This document shows, one piece after another, positions 34,527 to 43,202 of a stretch of DNA of 64,000 nt. This stretch comes from Pseudomonas sp. GR 6-02 (GTDB lineage: Bacteria; Pseudomonadota; Gammaproteobacteria; Pseudomonadales; Pseudomonadaceae), in contig NZ_CP011567.1 of the NCBI RefSeq assembly GCF_001655615.1, positions 2,799,001 through 2,863,000 of the forward strand, in the 5' to 3' direction. Below the pieces are notes generated by a model. That model had not been told where the DNA came from. It was given only the letters and a program-made list of their open reading frames with translations, and did no database searches. Every line of letters begins with the position of its first letter. The first letter of the stretch is position 1. Both the position numbers and the translations under genes were made by a program.

Positions 34527-36036
34527 GAATCTCTTCCTTGAGAGAGATGATCTCGATGGTTTTGGGCAACTTGAAGCCCGAGAGGTAGCGCGAGAGCAGG
34601 GTAGAGACAGCGCTCTGGGTCAGGTCGCCGCTCCCTTCAACGCACAGGTGCAGTACGTTGACCTCCTTGTTGTCCGGGACGATGTAAGCTTTCGCGCGCA
34701 CCACATCCGGGTGCTTCAGGGCAATGGATTCGATTTCAGTCAGGTCGACCATTTGCGCTTTGATCTTCGAGATTCGCAGGCGTTGGCAATAGAAGAACAC
34801 ATGCCCGTCGTCGTCCCGCCAGACCAGATCACCCGTGTGTAGCCAACCATCACGGAAGAACCGGGCATTGGCGTCCTCTGCATCGTTATAGCCGTCGATC
34901 ACCATCGAGCCGCGAATCAGCAGTTCGCCAATGCGTCCAGGTGCGACATCCCGCCCTTCGGCATCGACGACCCGTAGTTCTACGCCTCTGATCGGTTGTC
35001 CCATGGCGCCGCGATGGACCTTGCCAATCGAGCTCTGGACAATCACCGGCATGCTCTCGGTCAATCCATAGCCTTGCAGCACCGGATTGCACCCCAGCAG
35101 TCTTCCCAGCTTCTCGGCTTCGTCTGCGGGTAAATGGCTGCCACCCGAATAAATCATCAGGTGAGGGTGCAACGGCAACAGCGCGCCCTTGCGTTTGGCC
35201 AGTCGTGTATTGAAGTAGCGAATGACGTCGGGCACCAGGCAGGCAAAGGTGACCTTATGCTGGGACAAGACTTCTGCCAGATCCCTGTTGAGCAGGGTGT
35301 TAGTCATTAACAGTGTGGCGCCCACGCTCAAGGGGAAAACCATCATCACCGACAGGCCGAAGATGGCATACAGCGGCAGCGTCACCAGATGAACGGAACC
35401 GACACCTTGAAGATGAAACTGCTCATGCAGGCCATCGCTCGATTGCGTCAAATCAAGGTAGCGGTGAGAAACGGCCAGCGGTTTACCGATGCCCCGGTAG
35501 GTGAACTGTACCGAGACAATCGGATTGCCTTCGGGCAGTAACAAGGGCTCGGTCTGTCGGGGAAGCCGAGAGTCCGCCGTTGCGTTGTCGGGCAGGGGCG
35601 ATGACGGCTCGCTTGCGGCGTTCAACACCAAGGAGTGCTTAACGCCGTAGTCAGGCTGAAATGTCTCGCTATGCTGCTCGAACAGCGTTTCGGTGGTCAC
35701 TACCAGCGTCGGTCTGGCGATGCTGATGACACTGTTCATTTCGAATGGCGTCAGTTTGTAGTTGAGGATGACCGGAACCGCACCGCGACCGATGATCGCC
35801 AAATAGTAAGCGATGAATTCCACCCCATTGGGTAGAACGAGCGCTACTTTGTCGCCAGGCAATACATTTAATGCTGAGAGTGCGCCATTGCACTCTTCAG
35901 CCTTTATACGCAACTCACGGTAAGTGACGGTATCTTCTTCCGCGTCCAGGTTCCTGATAGCAATGTGCTCGGGGAACGACTCTGAAAAACCGACGAACCG
36001 ATGCAGAAAACCTTCTTTAGATGAAAGGCTTTTCAT
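34516..36036 (-). CDS. AMP-binding acyl-CoA/acyl-ACP ligase with divergent ATP loop
   Basis: 506-residue ANL-superfamily enzyme. Adenylation-fold signatures GYGLTESMP, GWLHTGDLVWRDDDG and RISKIKAQ are present. Two features deviate: the P-loop reads FTYRGIGKPLAVSH where the canonical form is TSGTTGxPKGV, and the C-terminus stops at SLKEEIHAS, before the usual GK of core motif A10. Both may weaken or change catalysis, or mark a special subfamily. It would activate a fatty acid for loading onto the ACPs. GAGAGAGG precedes ATG 36036; 80 nt after the SDR gene. Confidence 0.82.
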   Translation of the reverse strand: MKSLSSKEGFLHRFVGFSESFPEHIAIRNLDAEEDTVTYRELRIKAEECNGALSALNVLPGDKVALVLPNGVEFIAYYLAIIGRGAVPVILNYKLTPFEMNSVISIARPTLVVTTETLFEQHSETFQPDYGVKHSLVLNAASEPSSPLPDNATADSRLPRQTEPLLLPEGNPIVSVQFTYRGIGKPLAVSHRYLDLTQSSDGLHEQFHLQGVGSVHLVTLPLYAIFGLSVMMVFPLSVGATLLMTNTLLNRDLAEVLSQHKVTFACLVPDVIRYFNTRLAKRKGALLPLHPHLMIYSGGSHLPADEAEKLGRLLGCNPVLQGYGLTESMPVIVQSSIGKVHRGAMGQPIRGVELRVVDAEGRDVAPGRIGELLIRGSMVIDGYNDAEDANARFFRDGWLHTGDLVWRDDDGHVFFYCQRLRISKIKAQMVDLTEIESIALKHPDVVRAKAYIVPDNKEVNVLHLCVEGSGDLTQSAVSTLLSRYLSGFKLPKTIEIISLKEEIHAS

Positions 36037-36116
36037 TTACCAACCTCTCTCAATCCTTGAATTTATGGTCAGACAAAAAAGTACTACAGAGGCAGGCTAT
36101 ATATAAATTGTTTCAA

Positions 36117-37130
36117 TTAAGCATCAATGTAGTTATTTTTCCGATACCAATCCAGGGTATCGGTCAATGTTTCCGTCACGGGGCGGAACTTGCACTGCAA
36201 TTCTTTCAGGCTTTTGTTGTGGCTGAAATGGGTGCGCCCTTGCTCTTGTTCCATGAGTTTGACAGTGGAAGTGCTGATGAGCACCGGCTTTTTCGTGATT
36301 CGGTAATAACCTTCATAGATCAAGGCAATTATACGCAGCATGAACAGTGGCACTTTGCGCTCCGGCGCTTTTACGCCGCTGACACTGGAGAGCGCCTGGA
36401 AAATGCTTTTCATGTCCATGTGATTGCCGGCTGCCAGGTAGCGTTCTCCGGATCGGCCGCGTGTGATCGCCGCGAGTTGATGCTCTGCTACATCCCTGGC
36501 ATCGACAACGGAAAAACTTCCAGGCAGTACGCCGGGCAATTTCTGTCCGACAAAGTCGAGCAGGAACTGTCCTGATGAGGTCGGGCCGATGTCCCCAGGG
36601 CCAAACATCCAACCAGGCAATACCATGGCAACGAACATGTCCGGATGCCGCGCCAGGAATTCCTGAACTTTCTGTTCAGACAATATTTTACTCAGGTAGT
36701 AATCGTCAGCCTCCGATTCACTGCGAGACATTGTTTCATCGATCACCTGATCTTTATCGCCCTTCAAGACGGCAATGGAGGAGGTATGGACTGCACGACG
36801 AATGCCTGCGGCATAAGCGGCCTGCAACAGGCGCTCGGTACCGGTCACGTTAGTGTCATACAGTTTCTGCCAGTGCTTTCCACCTTTGTAACTATCGCGG
36901 AAATAGGCGGCCGTATGAAACAAGGCATCACAGCCTTGCAAGGCATGGCTGAAGGCGTCGACATTGAGCATGTCGCCTTCGACAAATTCGACAGGCAGAT
37001 TGCCGAACTGCTTCTTGGCTTTTTCGACGGAGCGGACCAGTGCTTTTACTTTGATGTTTCGCTTTAAAAGCGCATGAACCACATTATTGCCGAGCAGGCC
37101 TGTAGCGCCTGTAACAAAGGCATATTCCAT
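36117..37130 (-). CDS. NAD(P)-dependent epimerase/dehydratase (extended SDR)
   Basis: 337-residue extended short-chain dehydrogenase with VTGATGLLGNNV at residues 6-17, HTAA and HTSSIAVL strands, and the YxxxK catalytic pair in DDYYLSKILSE. It resembles dihydroflavonol-reductase-like enzymes that reduce ketones next to a carbonyl. AGGAG stands before ATG 37130. It is the first gene of the run of eight minus-strand genes ending at 26131 and is divergent from the TetR gene; it could reduce the beta-keto group of the product. Confidence 0.83.
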   Translation of the reverse strand: MEYAFVTGATGLLGNNVVHALLKRNIKVKALVRSVEKAKKQFGNLPVEFVEGDMLNVDAFSHALQGCDALFHTAAYFRDSYKGGKHWQKLYDTNVTGTERLLQAAYAAGIRRAVHTSSIAVLKGDKDQVIDETMSRSESEADDYYLSKILSEQKVQEFLARHPDMFVAMVLPGWMFGPGDIGPTSSGQFLLDFVGQKLPGVLPGSFSVVDARDVAEHQLAAITRGRSGERYLAAGNHMDMKSIFQALSSVSGVKAPERKVPLFMLRIIALIYEGYYRITKKPVLISTSTVKLMEQEQGRTHFSHNKSLKELQCKFRPVTETLTDTLDWYRKNNYIDA

Positions 37131-37662
37131 TAAAATCCAGCTCCTGTGGGGTGGTAACCTGCTACTGCATTGAGATTGATGTCACCGCGCTCGATGCTTT
37201 GACCAGGCAGGGGGCGTCAACGGCGGCAAGTAAAAACCATTCGGTATCTGGAAATCAAGCGGTATTTAACAGTCGCCACAAGGTCGACGCCCTTGAACCC
37301 GACCTGAAACACGAAAATCCTGTGGTTTAGAGCGTTGTCGACAGCAGGCATTCACCGGGATCGGGCGGATTGAGGTCATCGCTAGACATTTTTGCCGTCC
37401 GTCGCCTGCCTTCTGGGGGGAGTCAAAAGACACCCTTGCTGACTCGATTCATCAGGGCGCGCGCGTCAGGCTGGATACCAAGGCGCCTGAACGTGCGGGG
37501 CCCAATACATGGCATTTACATGGCACTCCTTAAAAGTTTAAATGCAAAGTGATTAAGAGGGCTTAGTATAAGATATGATAGTTAAAACAGGTTTGCGCAG
37601 TGAGTGGCAGATCCGTTGCATCCAGTTACAAATAGATTTGTTTGGCCAAAGGAGCCGAAGGC
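37131..37662. promoter_or_regulatory. Divergent control region between the SDR-led operon and tetR
   Basis: 532 bp without a supported gene (a 60-codon frame at 37370-37552 resembles nothing). The right third (37510-37640) is AT-rich. It holds an inverted repeat GCATTTA (37512-37518) / TAAATGC (37539-37545) spaced by 20 bp, a candidate operator for the adjacent TetR protein, and TATAAGAT/TATGATAG stretches that could serve as -10 elements for tetR. Confidence 0.4.
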
Positions 37663-38259
37663 GTGATTAAAAAGAGATTAGGTCGAGAAGAAAGTCAGCA
37701 AATAACAAGGGATAAGTTATTCGATACCGCCACTGATCTTATGGTGAGAAAAGGTTTTCACGCCACCAGTGTCAACGCTATTTCCGAGGAAGCCGGTTTT
37801 TCGAAGGGGGCCTTCTTTTCAAACTTTACAAGTAAGTCGGACTTGCTTCTGCAGTTAACTCAGAGATTCAAGGGAGTTGAGATTGATCGATTGAGTGTCA
37901 CCCTGACTTCAGGGTATTCATCGGAACAGCTGACCCATGGATTGAATGCCTATATTGACACGCTTAAAAATAATACCAGTTGCGCGATTCTTGATGCTGA
38001 GTTGCAACTGATCGCCTTGCGTGATGAAGAGTTCTCAACGCATTACTACGATCTGCATCAGGAAAATAGTGAAGCCTTGGGTAAGTTGATTACCATCATA
38101 TTTAATCATGCAGGCAAGAAGCCTCCTTTGGCGAATGCCGCTCTTGCAAGGACCTTCACCGCTTTGTCGGAAGGTTTGATACTGCAAGGGCATAAAGATC
38201 CAGCCTCTGAAATAAAACTGGTGTTGAACTCGCTTATCCAGACAGCAGAGCCCTTATAG
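37663..38259 (+). CDS. TetR-family transcriptional regulator
   Basis: 198 residues. The N-terminal HTH is typical (RDKLFDTATDLMVRKGFHATSVNAISEEAGFSKGAFFSNFTSKSDLL), followed by an all-helical ligand domain. I choose GTG 37663 because AAAGGAG stands 8 nt upstream; the TTG at 37642 lies before that site. It is divergent from the SDR-led biosynthetic operon and is its likely repressor. Gamma-butyrolactone receptors (ArpA) are also TetR proteins, which makes a signal-sensing role worth testing. The gene is AT-richer than its neighbours, a sign of transfer. Confidence 0.85.
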   Translation: MIKKRLGREESQQITRDKLFDTATDLMVRKGFHATSVNAISEEAGFSKGAFFSNFTSKSDLLLQLTQRFKGVEIDRLSVTLTSGYSSEQLTHGLNAYIDTLKNNTSCAILDAELQLIALRDEEFSTHYYDLHQENSEALGKLITIIFNHAGKKPPLANAALARTFTALSEGLILQGHKDPASEIKLVLNSLIQTAEPL

Positions 38260-38376
38260 AACGTTGCCATTCTTGTGATACATACGATATTCGCATGTCC
38301 GGGGCTCAGACCTCGGGCAGGATGCGAGCAGCCATGCCCATCTTTAGCGCACACAATGAGGTCTGCGCAGTAGCGC

Positions 38377-38997
38377 TCAGTGATTCTGGAACGTTTTCAA
38401 TCCTCGTTGTACGGCGGGCCTGGCTTCGATCGCGTCGAACCAGCGTGATAAGCGTGAAAGCACTGCCCAATCCAGCCGATCACGAAATGATGCCGCAATG
38501 GTGAAAGCGGAGATGTCCGCCATGGAGAACTGATCTCCGGCCATAAAGTCGTCGGTAAGAAACCGTTCTGCGTAGACGAGTTGTTCAATGACGCGTTGAT
38601 CGATAACTGTGGCCGCATCATTAAATCCTGCCTGGCGCAGGGAAAATGCAGCATGACTGGGCCCGATGACGTCCGTTACGAAAAAGAAATAACGATCAAA
38701 CACCCGGTCGCGTTTTGGTCCACGATGCGCAGGTGCAAGCCGACCCGGAGCTTTTGCATCAGCGAACTGAATGATTGCGTTCGATTGGTTAATGACCAGC
38801 GGGGGTGTCGATGAATGGTCGACCAGGGTTGGGACTTTTCCTGCCGGATTAAGCGCCAGGTACGACAAGTCGCGTTGCTCATTCGCCTGCAAGTTCAGTC
38901 TTCGTGCGGTGTAGGGGATACCTGCTTCCTCCAAGGCTATTGCAGCCCTCAGACTGTTGCCGGTAGGCGCGCCATACAGCTCTATTTTCGGGCTCAT
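38377..38997 (-). CDS. Glutathione S-transferase family protein
   Basis: 206-residue cytosolic GST: thioredoxin-like N-terminal domain (IELYGAPTGNSLRAAIALEEAGIPY; AGKVPTLVD with the cis-Pro; INQSNAIIQF glutathione-binding loop) and all-alpha C-terminal domain (AGDQFSMADISAFTIA, the N-capping motif). Such enzymes conjugate or reduce electrophiles or act on dechlorination/isomerisation substrates; the actual substrate is unknown. AGGGAG stands 7 nt before ATG 38997. Convergent with tetR; no operon partner is seen. Confidence 0.85.
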   Translation of the reverse strand: MSPKIELYGAPTGNSLRAAIALEEAGIPYTARRLNLQANEQRDLSYLALNPAGKVPTLVDHSSTPPLVINQSNAIIQFADAKAPGRLAPAHRGPKRDRVFDRYFFFVTDVIGPSHAAFSLRQAGFNDAATVIDQRVIEQLVYAERFLTDDFMAGDQFSMADISAFTIAASFRDRLDWAVLSRLSRWFDAIEARPAVQRGLKTFQNH

Positions 38998-39367
38998 CAG
39001 ACACTCCCTGAAAATGAATGGATGATTATTGGATGCTAAGTGAAAAGCGGCATACGCGCCTGTCTACAAGGAGTACGCACAAAGTTTCGCGTCAGTTAAC
39101 CAGTCCGCTTAGGTATGCCCATTCGACGAGCATGGCCAAGTAGAATCTGTACGCCGCTCAGCACTAATGTGACTTGTGATGGTCAATACACCCCGCGCGA
39201 CCGTCAGCGGTCGTACTGCCTGGCGCCGACCGGATCCGCATCGGCAATTTGATCAAGGACAGTGAAAGCATGCTCACCGCAATATAATCCGCAACCGCTT
39301 CTACCTGGTTTCGTAAATCGGGACTCGTCGTACGTTTACCCCTCAATCCAATTCGAAGATTTAAAGC
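38998..39367. other. Intergenic region with no supported gene
   Basis: 370 bp between the divergent GST and nuclease genes. It must hold both promoters. I see no repeat, hairpin or conserved frame in it. Confidence 0.5.
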
Positions 39368-40240
39368 ATGCACCTACGCAAAATTGCAGTTGGGCTGTCG
39401 GCCCTTGTTTTGCTCTCGACCGGGGCACAAGCCCGCAGTCTGCTGGATTTCATCAAGCCGCCCACCCAGCATCAGCAACAAACCTCCCACTCGGGCTCGA
39501 TCAGCCAGAGCGCGGCGCTGGAACTCTATTCAAACAAACAGAAACAGGCATCGTTTGACGGCTGCGCGGATCTGTTCCCGGCCGCGAAACCGATCAACAT
39601 GGCCACTGTGCCTGCCACAATGAAACCCTTGGCCCTGTGTTCCGATAACTTCGCGGTGCTGTACTCGCAAACCAGCAAGACACCGCTGGTAGTGGTCGAA
39701 CGCCTTAATGCCGCCCAGCTGCAGGATGCCAAAGGGGAGGAGCGCACCAACCAGTTCTATCCGGACCCACGCATTCCCAAGAGTGGGCGGGCAGAGTTGA
39801 GCGACTACCGTAGCCAACATCCGGCCGTGGACCGTGGCCATCAATCCCCGGCGGCCGATGCACCGAACCCCAATGCAATGGCCCAATCCTTTGCGCTGTC
39901 GAACATGGTGCCGCAAGACCCAACCAACAACCGGAAGATCTGGAGTAAGGTCGAGTCCGATGTCAGAAAGTTTGCCAAACGAGCCGATGGCAATGTCTTT
40001 GTCTTTACCGGCCCGCTCTTTGATTCAGGCCACGGCACCGTCGGCGACAACAAGGTCTGGGTGCCGACCCGCCTGTTCAAACTGGTTTACGACGCATCGT
40101 CCAAGCGTGCCTGGGCTTACGTACTGCCCAACGCTGAAACCCGCATCGAGAAACCGATGGACTATGACGCTTTCGTGAAGAGTACCGGGCTCAACTTGCT
40201 GGGAAATCTACCGGTCACAGGTTCCGTGGGGCGCTCTTGA
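39368..40240 (+). CDS. Secreted DNA/RNA non-specific endonuclease (DRGH/NUC1 family)
   Basis: 290 residues with a signal peptide (cleavage near AQARS, residue 23) and the beta-beta-alpha-metal nuclease motif DRGHQSPAAD (Asp155-His158), followed by ALSNMVPQDPTNNRKIW carrying the metal-binding Asn. The family (Serratia nuclease) cleaves DNA and RNA outside the cytoplasm, for nutrient salvage or biofilm DNA turnover. The ribosome site before ATG 39368 is weak. It is monocistronic; a REP pair follows 20 nt after its stop codon. Confidence 0.88.
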   Translation: MHLRKIAVGLSALVLLSTGAQARSLLDFIKPPTQHQQQTSHSGSISQSAALELYSNKQKQASFDGCADLFPAAKPINMATVPATMKPLALCSDNFAVLYSQTSKTPLVVVERLNAAQLQDAKGEERTNQFYPDPRIPKSGRAELSDYRSQHPAVDRGHQSPAADAPNPNAMAQSFALSNMVPQDPTNNRKIWSKVESDVRKFAKRADGNVFVFTGPLFDSGHGTVGDNKVWVPTRLFKLVYDASSKRAWAYVLPNAETRIEKPMDYDAFVKSTGLNLLGNLPVTGSVGRS

Positions 40241-40259
40241 TGGCTTGATTGATTAATCC

Positions 40260-40406
40260 GTAGCAGCTGTCGAGCCGGGGCGAGGCTGCGTTCGGCTGCG
40301 CAGCAGTCGTAAAACCAGAACTTACGGTGCATCAGGCAGACCGCGTCAGCCGGATTCACGACTGCTTCGCAGCCGAACGCAGCCTCGCAGGCTCGACAGC
40401 TGCTAC
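40260..40406. repeat. Inverted REP pair (REPIN-like) between the nuclease gene and the solute-binding-protein gene
   Basis: Two copies of a Pseudomonas-type REP sequence in opposite orientation: left copy 40260-40310 (GTAGCAGCTGTCGAGCC...GCAGCAGTCGT) and right copy 40358-40406 (ACGACTGCTTCGCAGCC...ACAGCTGCTAC). Each copy contains its own palindrome and together they can form a long hairpin. Located between convergent genes, the usual place for such elements. Confidence 0.85.
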
Positions 40407-40422
40407 AGAGAGTGTGTCGCGG

Positions 40423-41463
40423 CTAACGCGCCGCCCAGGCATTGAAGTGTTCTTCCAACTCCTCGCCGTGGTCCACCCAGAACTCCGCATCTACCGACTG
40501 AGCCTTGGCCAAGTTGGCTTCGGCCGTCGGCAATTGCTGGCGTACTGGCTCCGGCAGCAGTGCCAGGGCCTGGCGGTGGACGGGGCCGTAAGGGATGTTT
40601 TCCGAGAAAACCTTTTGGGCCTGCGGCTGGCTGGCAAACGCGATGAAACGCTCGGCCAGCGCCTTGTTCGGCGACCCTTTGACCACGGCCCAGTATTCCG
40701 GGTCGTACAGGCTCTGGGGCCAGACGATGCTCAGGTTCATGCCTTCTTTCTGCGCCGAGGCGATACGACCGTTGTAGGCGGCACTCATCACCACGTCACC
40801 GGCGATCAACCACTGCGCTGGTTGGGCTCCGGCCTCCCACCACTGGATGCTCGACTTGATCTTGTCGAGCTTGGCGAAGGCTCGGTTCACGCCCTCGGGG
40901 GTGCCCAGCACTTTGTAGAGCTGGTCAGGCTTGACGCCATCGGCCAGCAGAGCGATTTCCAGGGTGTACTTGGCGCCTTTGCGCAGGCCGCGCTTGCCCG
41001 GAAAGTCGGTTACGTTCCAGAAGTCCGCCCAGGAAGTCGGGGTCTTGGCCAGCTTGTCCTTGTTGAAGGCCATGACCATCGACCAGACGTAGGTGGCCAC
41101 ACCACACTCGGTCAAGGTCCCCGGTACGAACTGGGCCTGGTCGCCAAAACTGGCCTTGTCCAGTCGCTCGAACAAGCCGGCATCACAGCCACGCAACAGT
41201 TCCGGACTCTCCACCTCGACCACATCCCAGGTGGCATGGCCCACATCGACCATGGCCTTGATCTTCGACAGTTCGCCATTGTATTCGCCGGCGACGATGC
41301 GTCCTGCACCGCTTGCATTGAAGGGTTGGAAATAGGCCTTGTCCTGGGCCTGCTTGGTGGCGCCACCGAACGAAATGACAGTCAGGGCCTGGGGCTCGGC
41401 GAGCACGCCGGTGCACAACAGGGCCAGGGAAAAAGGAACACAGGTACGTAAGGATAAAGACAT
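40423..41463 (-). CDS. ABC transporter periplasmic solute-binding protein (polyamine/PotD-like)
   Basis: 346 residues from ATG 41463 (GGGAG upstream), with a signal peptide MSLSLRTCVPFSLALLCTGVLA. The body LTVISFGGATKQAQDKAYFQPF, VDVGHATWDVVEVES and MVMAFNKDKLAKTPTSWADFWN follows the type-2 extracellular solute-binding fold of the spermidine/putrescine group. No permease or ATPase gene is adjacent, so it either serves a transporter encoded elsewhere or acts alone. Ligand cannot be read from the sequence. The longer frame to 41583 is not used because the signal peptide starts at 41463. Confidence 0.85.
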   Translation of the reverse strand: MSLSLRTCVPFSLALLCTGVLAEPQALTVISFGGATKQAQDKAYFQPFNASGAGRIVAGEYNGELSKIKAMVDVGHATWDVVEVESPELLRGCDAGLFERLDKASFGDQAQFVPGTLTECGVATYVWSMVMAFNKDKLAKTPTSWADFWNVTDFPGKRGLRKGAKYTLEIALLADGVKPDQLYKVLGTPEGVNRAFAKLDKIKSSIQWWEAGAQPAQWLIAGDVVMSAAYNGRIASAQKEGMNLSIVWPQSLYDPEYWAVVKGSPNKALAERFIAFASQPQAQKVFSENIPYGPVHRQALALLPEPVRQQLPTAEANLAKAQSVDAEFWVDHGEELEEHFNAWAAR

Positions 41464-41777
41464 GGAACGCTCCCACAGCTGGTTTTTAGAATGGTGTAAA
41501 GCCGGGCAGTGCTGGCCAGAGGCCGATAAGGTTCCACCGTGCCGGGCTCTTGGGGCCGGCATCGTCATGAAAAAAGCTTTCATCCGGGAAAGCCGGACCA
41601 GAGGTGCTCAGTGCGGTTTGATAGTGCGGCATCAATCGGAAGAGGAAAATTATTAAAAATATGCTTGGGAGCTATAAAAAAGCTCTTCAGCAGTGGGCAC
41701 TGCTGATTCGTACAGCGGAGCGTCGGCCTGGCCCGAACACTGGCATGTGGACGTACTAGCAAGCCTCGGGCCTCGCG
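41464..41777 (-). terminator. Intergenic region with a probable terminator after the FAD oxidase gene
   Basis: 314 bp without a gene. Near its right end an 8-bp perfect stem CAGCAGTG/CACTGCTG (41688-41705) is followed, on the minus strand, by AAGAGCTTTTTTATAG, which looks like a rho-independent terminator for the gene ending at 41778. The remainder would hold the promoter of the solute-binding-protein gene. Confidence 0.45.
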
Positions 41778-43202
41778 CTACCCCATGTAGTACTTGTCCC
41801 AGAGCTTGTTGCGGAATCGCTTGCCCGGATCGTATTGCGCCTTGAGTGCGAACAGGCGTCGCGCGTTGGGGTAGGCGCGTGTGAACTGTTCTCGAGTTGC
41901 ATGCAGCTGGTAGGGCAGATAATAAGTCCCCCCAAGCGACAACGCGGCGTCGATAAGTTCGCGTGTCCACGCGCCGACTTCCTCACGGTCAGCCACGCTG
42001 ACGTGCTGCCAGTAATAGAGTACGAATGAAAACACTTCTTCGCGTGCCCAAGACAGACACGAGTCGGGGGCGCCCGGCGAGTGCCGGATAGAGACGTTGA
42101 CCGCTTCAACCTGGTGCGCCTGCAGGATGGTGGTCAATTGCTGTACGAACGCGTAGAACCGGGCGACCGGTACAAAATACTCCTGCAACGCGTAGGTGCT
42201 GTTTCGGGTTGCGATAGGCCCGAGCGAGGCGACGTCCGCACTGGCCTCATAGTTGCGCCGTACAACCGGGTGGCTGAGATAGCGCAGTGGATCGATCACA
42301 TCCTTGCGAATCAACGGGCCGCCGGGAAGTTTGGCCACACTCCACATGGCGATCTGGTCGAATTTGTACGATTGCCCCGGTGCGATCAGCCTGTCTGCGA
42401 CTGTCAGCTCTTTGTCCGTGGTGCGCCAGGTGACGCAAGTAGCCTGGTCAAAGTAGGGGGGAGCCAAATCGGCGTTGTGCAGGATTGCCTGTTCGTTCCC
42501 GCGGATCTGTTCGTTGAAAAATGTCGGGTAATCGGCAACTGACAGTCGGTGTACCTGACGTTCCATCGTGACATTGGACGCAAGGTCCAATTCGACCTCA
42601 GTGATGACCCCCAGCGCGCCATAGCCACCGATGGCTGCGTGGAACAAGTCGGCATTTGCGCTGCGGGATGCTTCTACTACCGAACCGTCGGCGAGCACCA
42701 ACTGGAGGGCACGCACCGAGTTGATCACCGGGCCGGCGCCGACATAACGCCCATGCGCATTGACCGACAGCGCCCCGCCGACGGTAAAGTTGGCATAACT
42801 CTGCATGATTTTTACCGATAGATCGTGTGGGTCGATAACCGACTGCAGGTCACGCCACCGCAATCCCGCTTGCACGCGTATGACCCTGCTCTCGGGCGAG
42901 TAATGGATCACCTGATTGAACTGACGCATGTCGATGTGCAGGCTGTCCTCGGTGGCAATCTGTCCGCCCATGCTATAGCGGCCACCACCAATGCAGACCG
43001 GGCCAGACCCTGCGGCGAGCGCCTGCCGAATATCATCTGTCGTATGCGGGGTGAGGAGACGGTTAACCCAAATCGGGTTGAGAAGCGTGACGTCGTTAAC
43101 CAGGACGCCTGAAGACGCAGCCCATAACCGCCAAGGCGACAGTGCATTGACTGCTATGCAGGTCATGCCAGCCTCGAGTAGTTTGCGCCGTGTGAACTTC
43201 AC
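41778..43202 (-). CDS. FAD-linked oxidase with twin-arginine-like signal
   Basis: 474 residues from GTG 43202, which overlaps the methyltransferase stop by 4 nt (GTGA). The N-terminus KFTRRKLLEAGMTCIAV looks like a Tat signal. The PCMH/FAD_binding_4 domain follows: GPVCIGGGRYSMGGQ (FAD loop), LQSVIDPHDLSVKIMQSYANFTVGGALS, and DLFHAAIGGYGALGVITEVEL; the C-terminus YDPGKRFRNKLWDKYY is typical of aldonolactone-oxidase-like proteins. It probably oxidises a sugar lactone or alcohol in the periplasm. The substrate is unknown. A longer frame to 43250 would add residues in front of the Tat motif and overlaps the upstream gene more. Confidence 0.75.
   Translation of the reverse strand: MKFTRRKLLEAGMTCIAVNALSPWRLWAASSGVLVNDVTLLNPIWVNRLLTPHTTDDIRQALAAGSGPVCIGGGRYSMGGQIATEDSLHIDMRQFNQVIHYSPESRVIRVQAGLRWRDLQSVIDPHDLSVKIMQSYANFTVGGALSVNAHGRYVGAGPVINSVRALQLVLADGSVVEASRSANADLFHAAIGGYGALGVITEVELDLASNVTMERQVHRLSVADYPTFFNEQIRGNEQAILHNADLAPPYFDQATCVTWRTTDKELTVADRLIAPGQSYKFDQIAMWSVAKLPGGPLIRKDVIDPLRYLSHPVVRRNYEASADVASLGPIATRNSTYALQEYFVPVARFYAFVQQLTTILQAHQVEAVNVSIRHSPGAPDSCLSWAREEVFSFVLYYWQHVSVADREEVGAWTRELIDAALSLGGTYYLPYQLHATREQFTRAYPNARRLFALKAQYDPGKRFRNKLWDKYYMG

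Noticed and set aside
37370..37552. 60-codon frame in the SDR/tetR divergent region
   Set aside because: No ribosome site, Arg-rich shadow-like content; the region is better read as regulatory.
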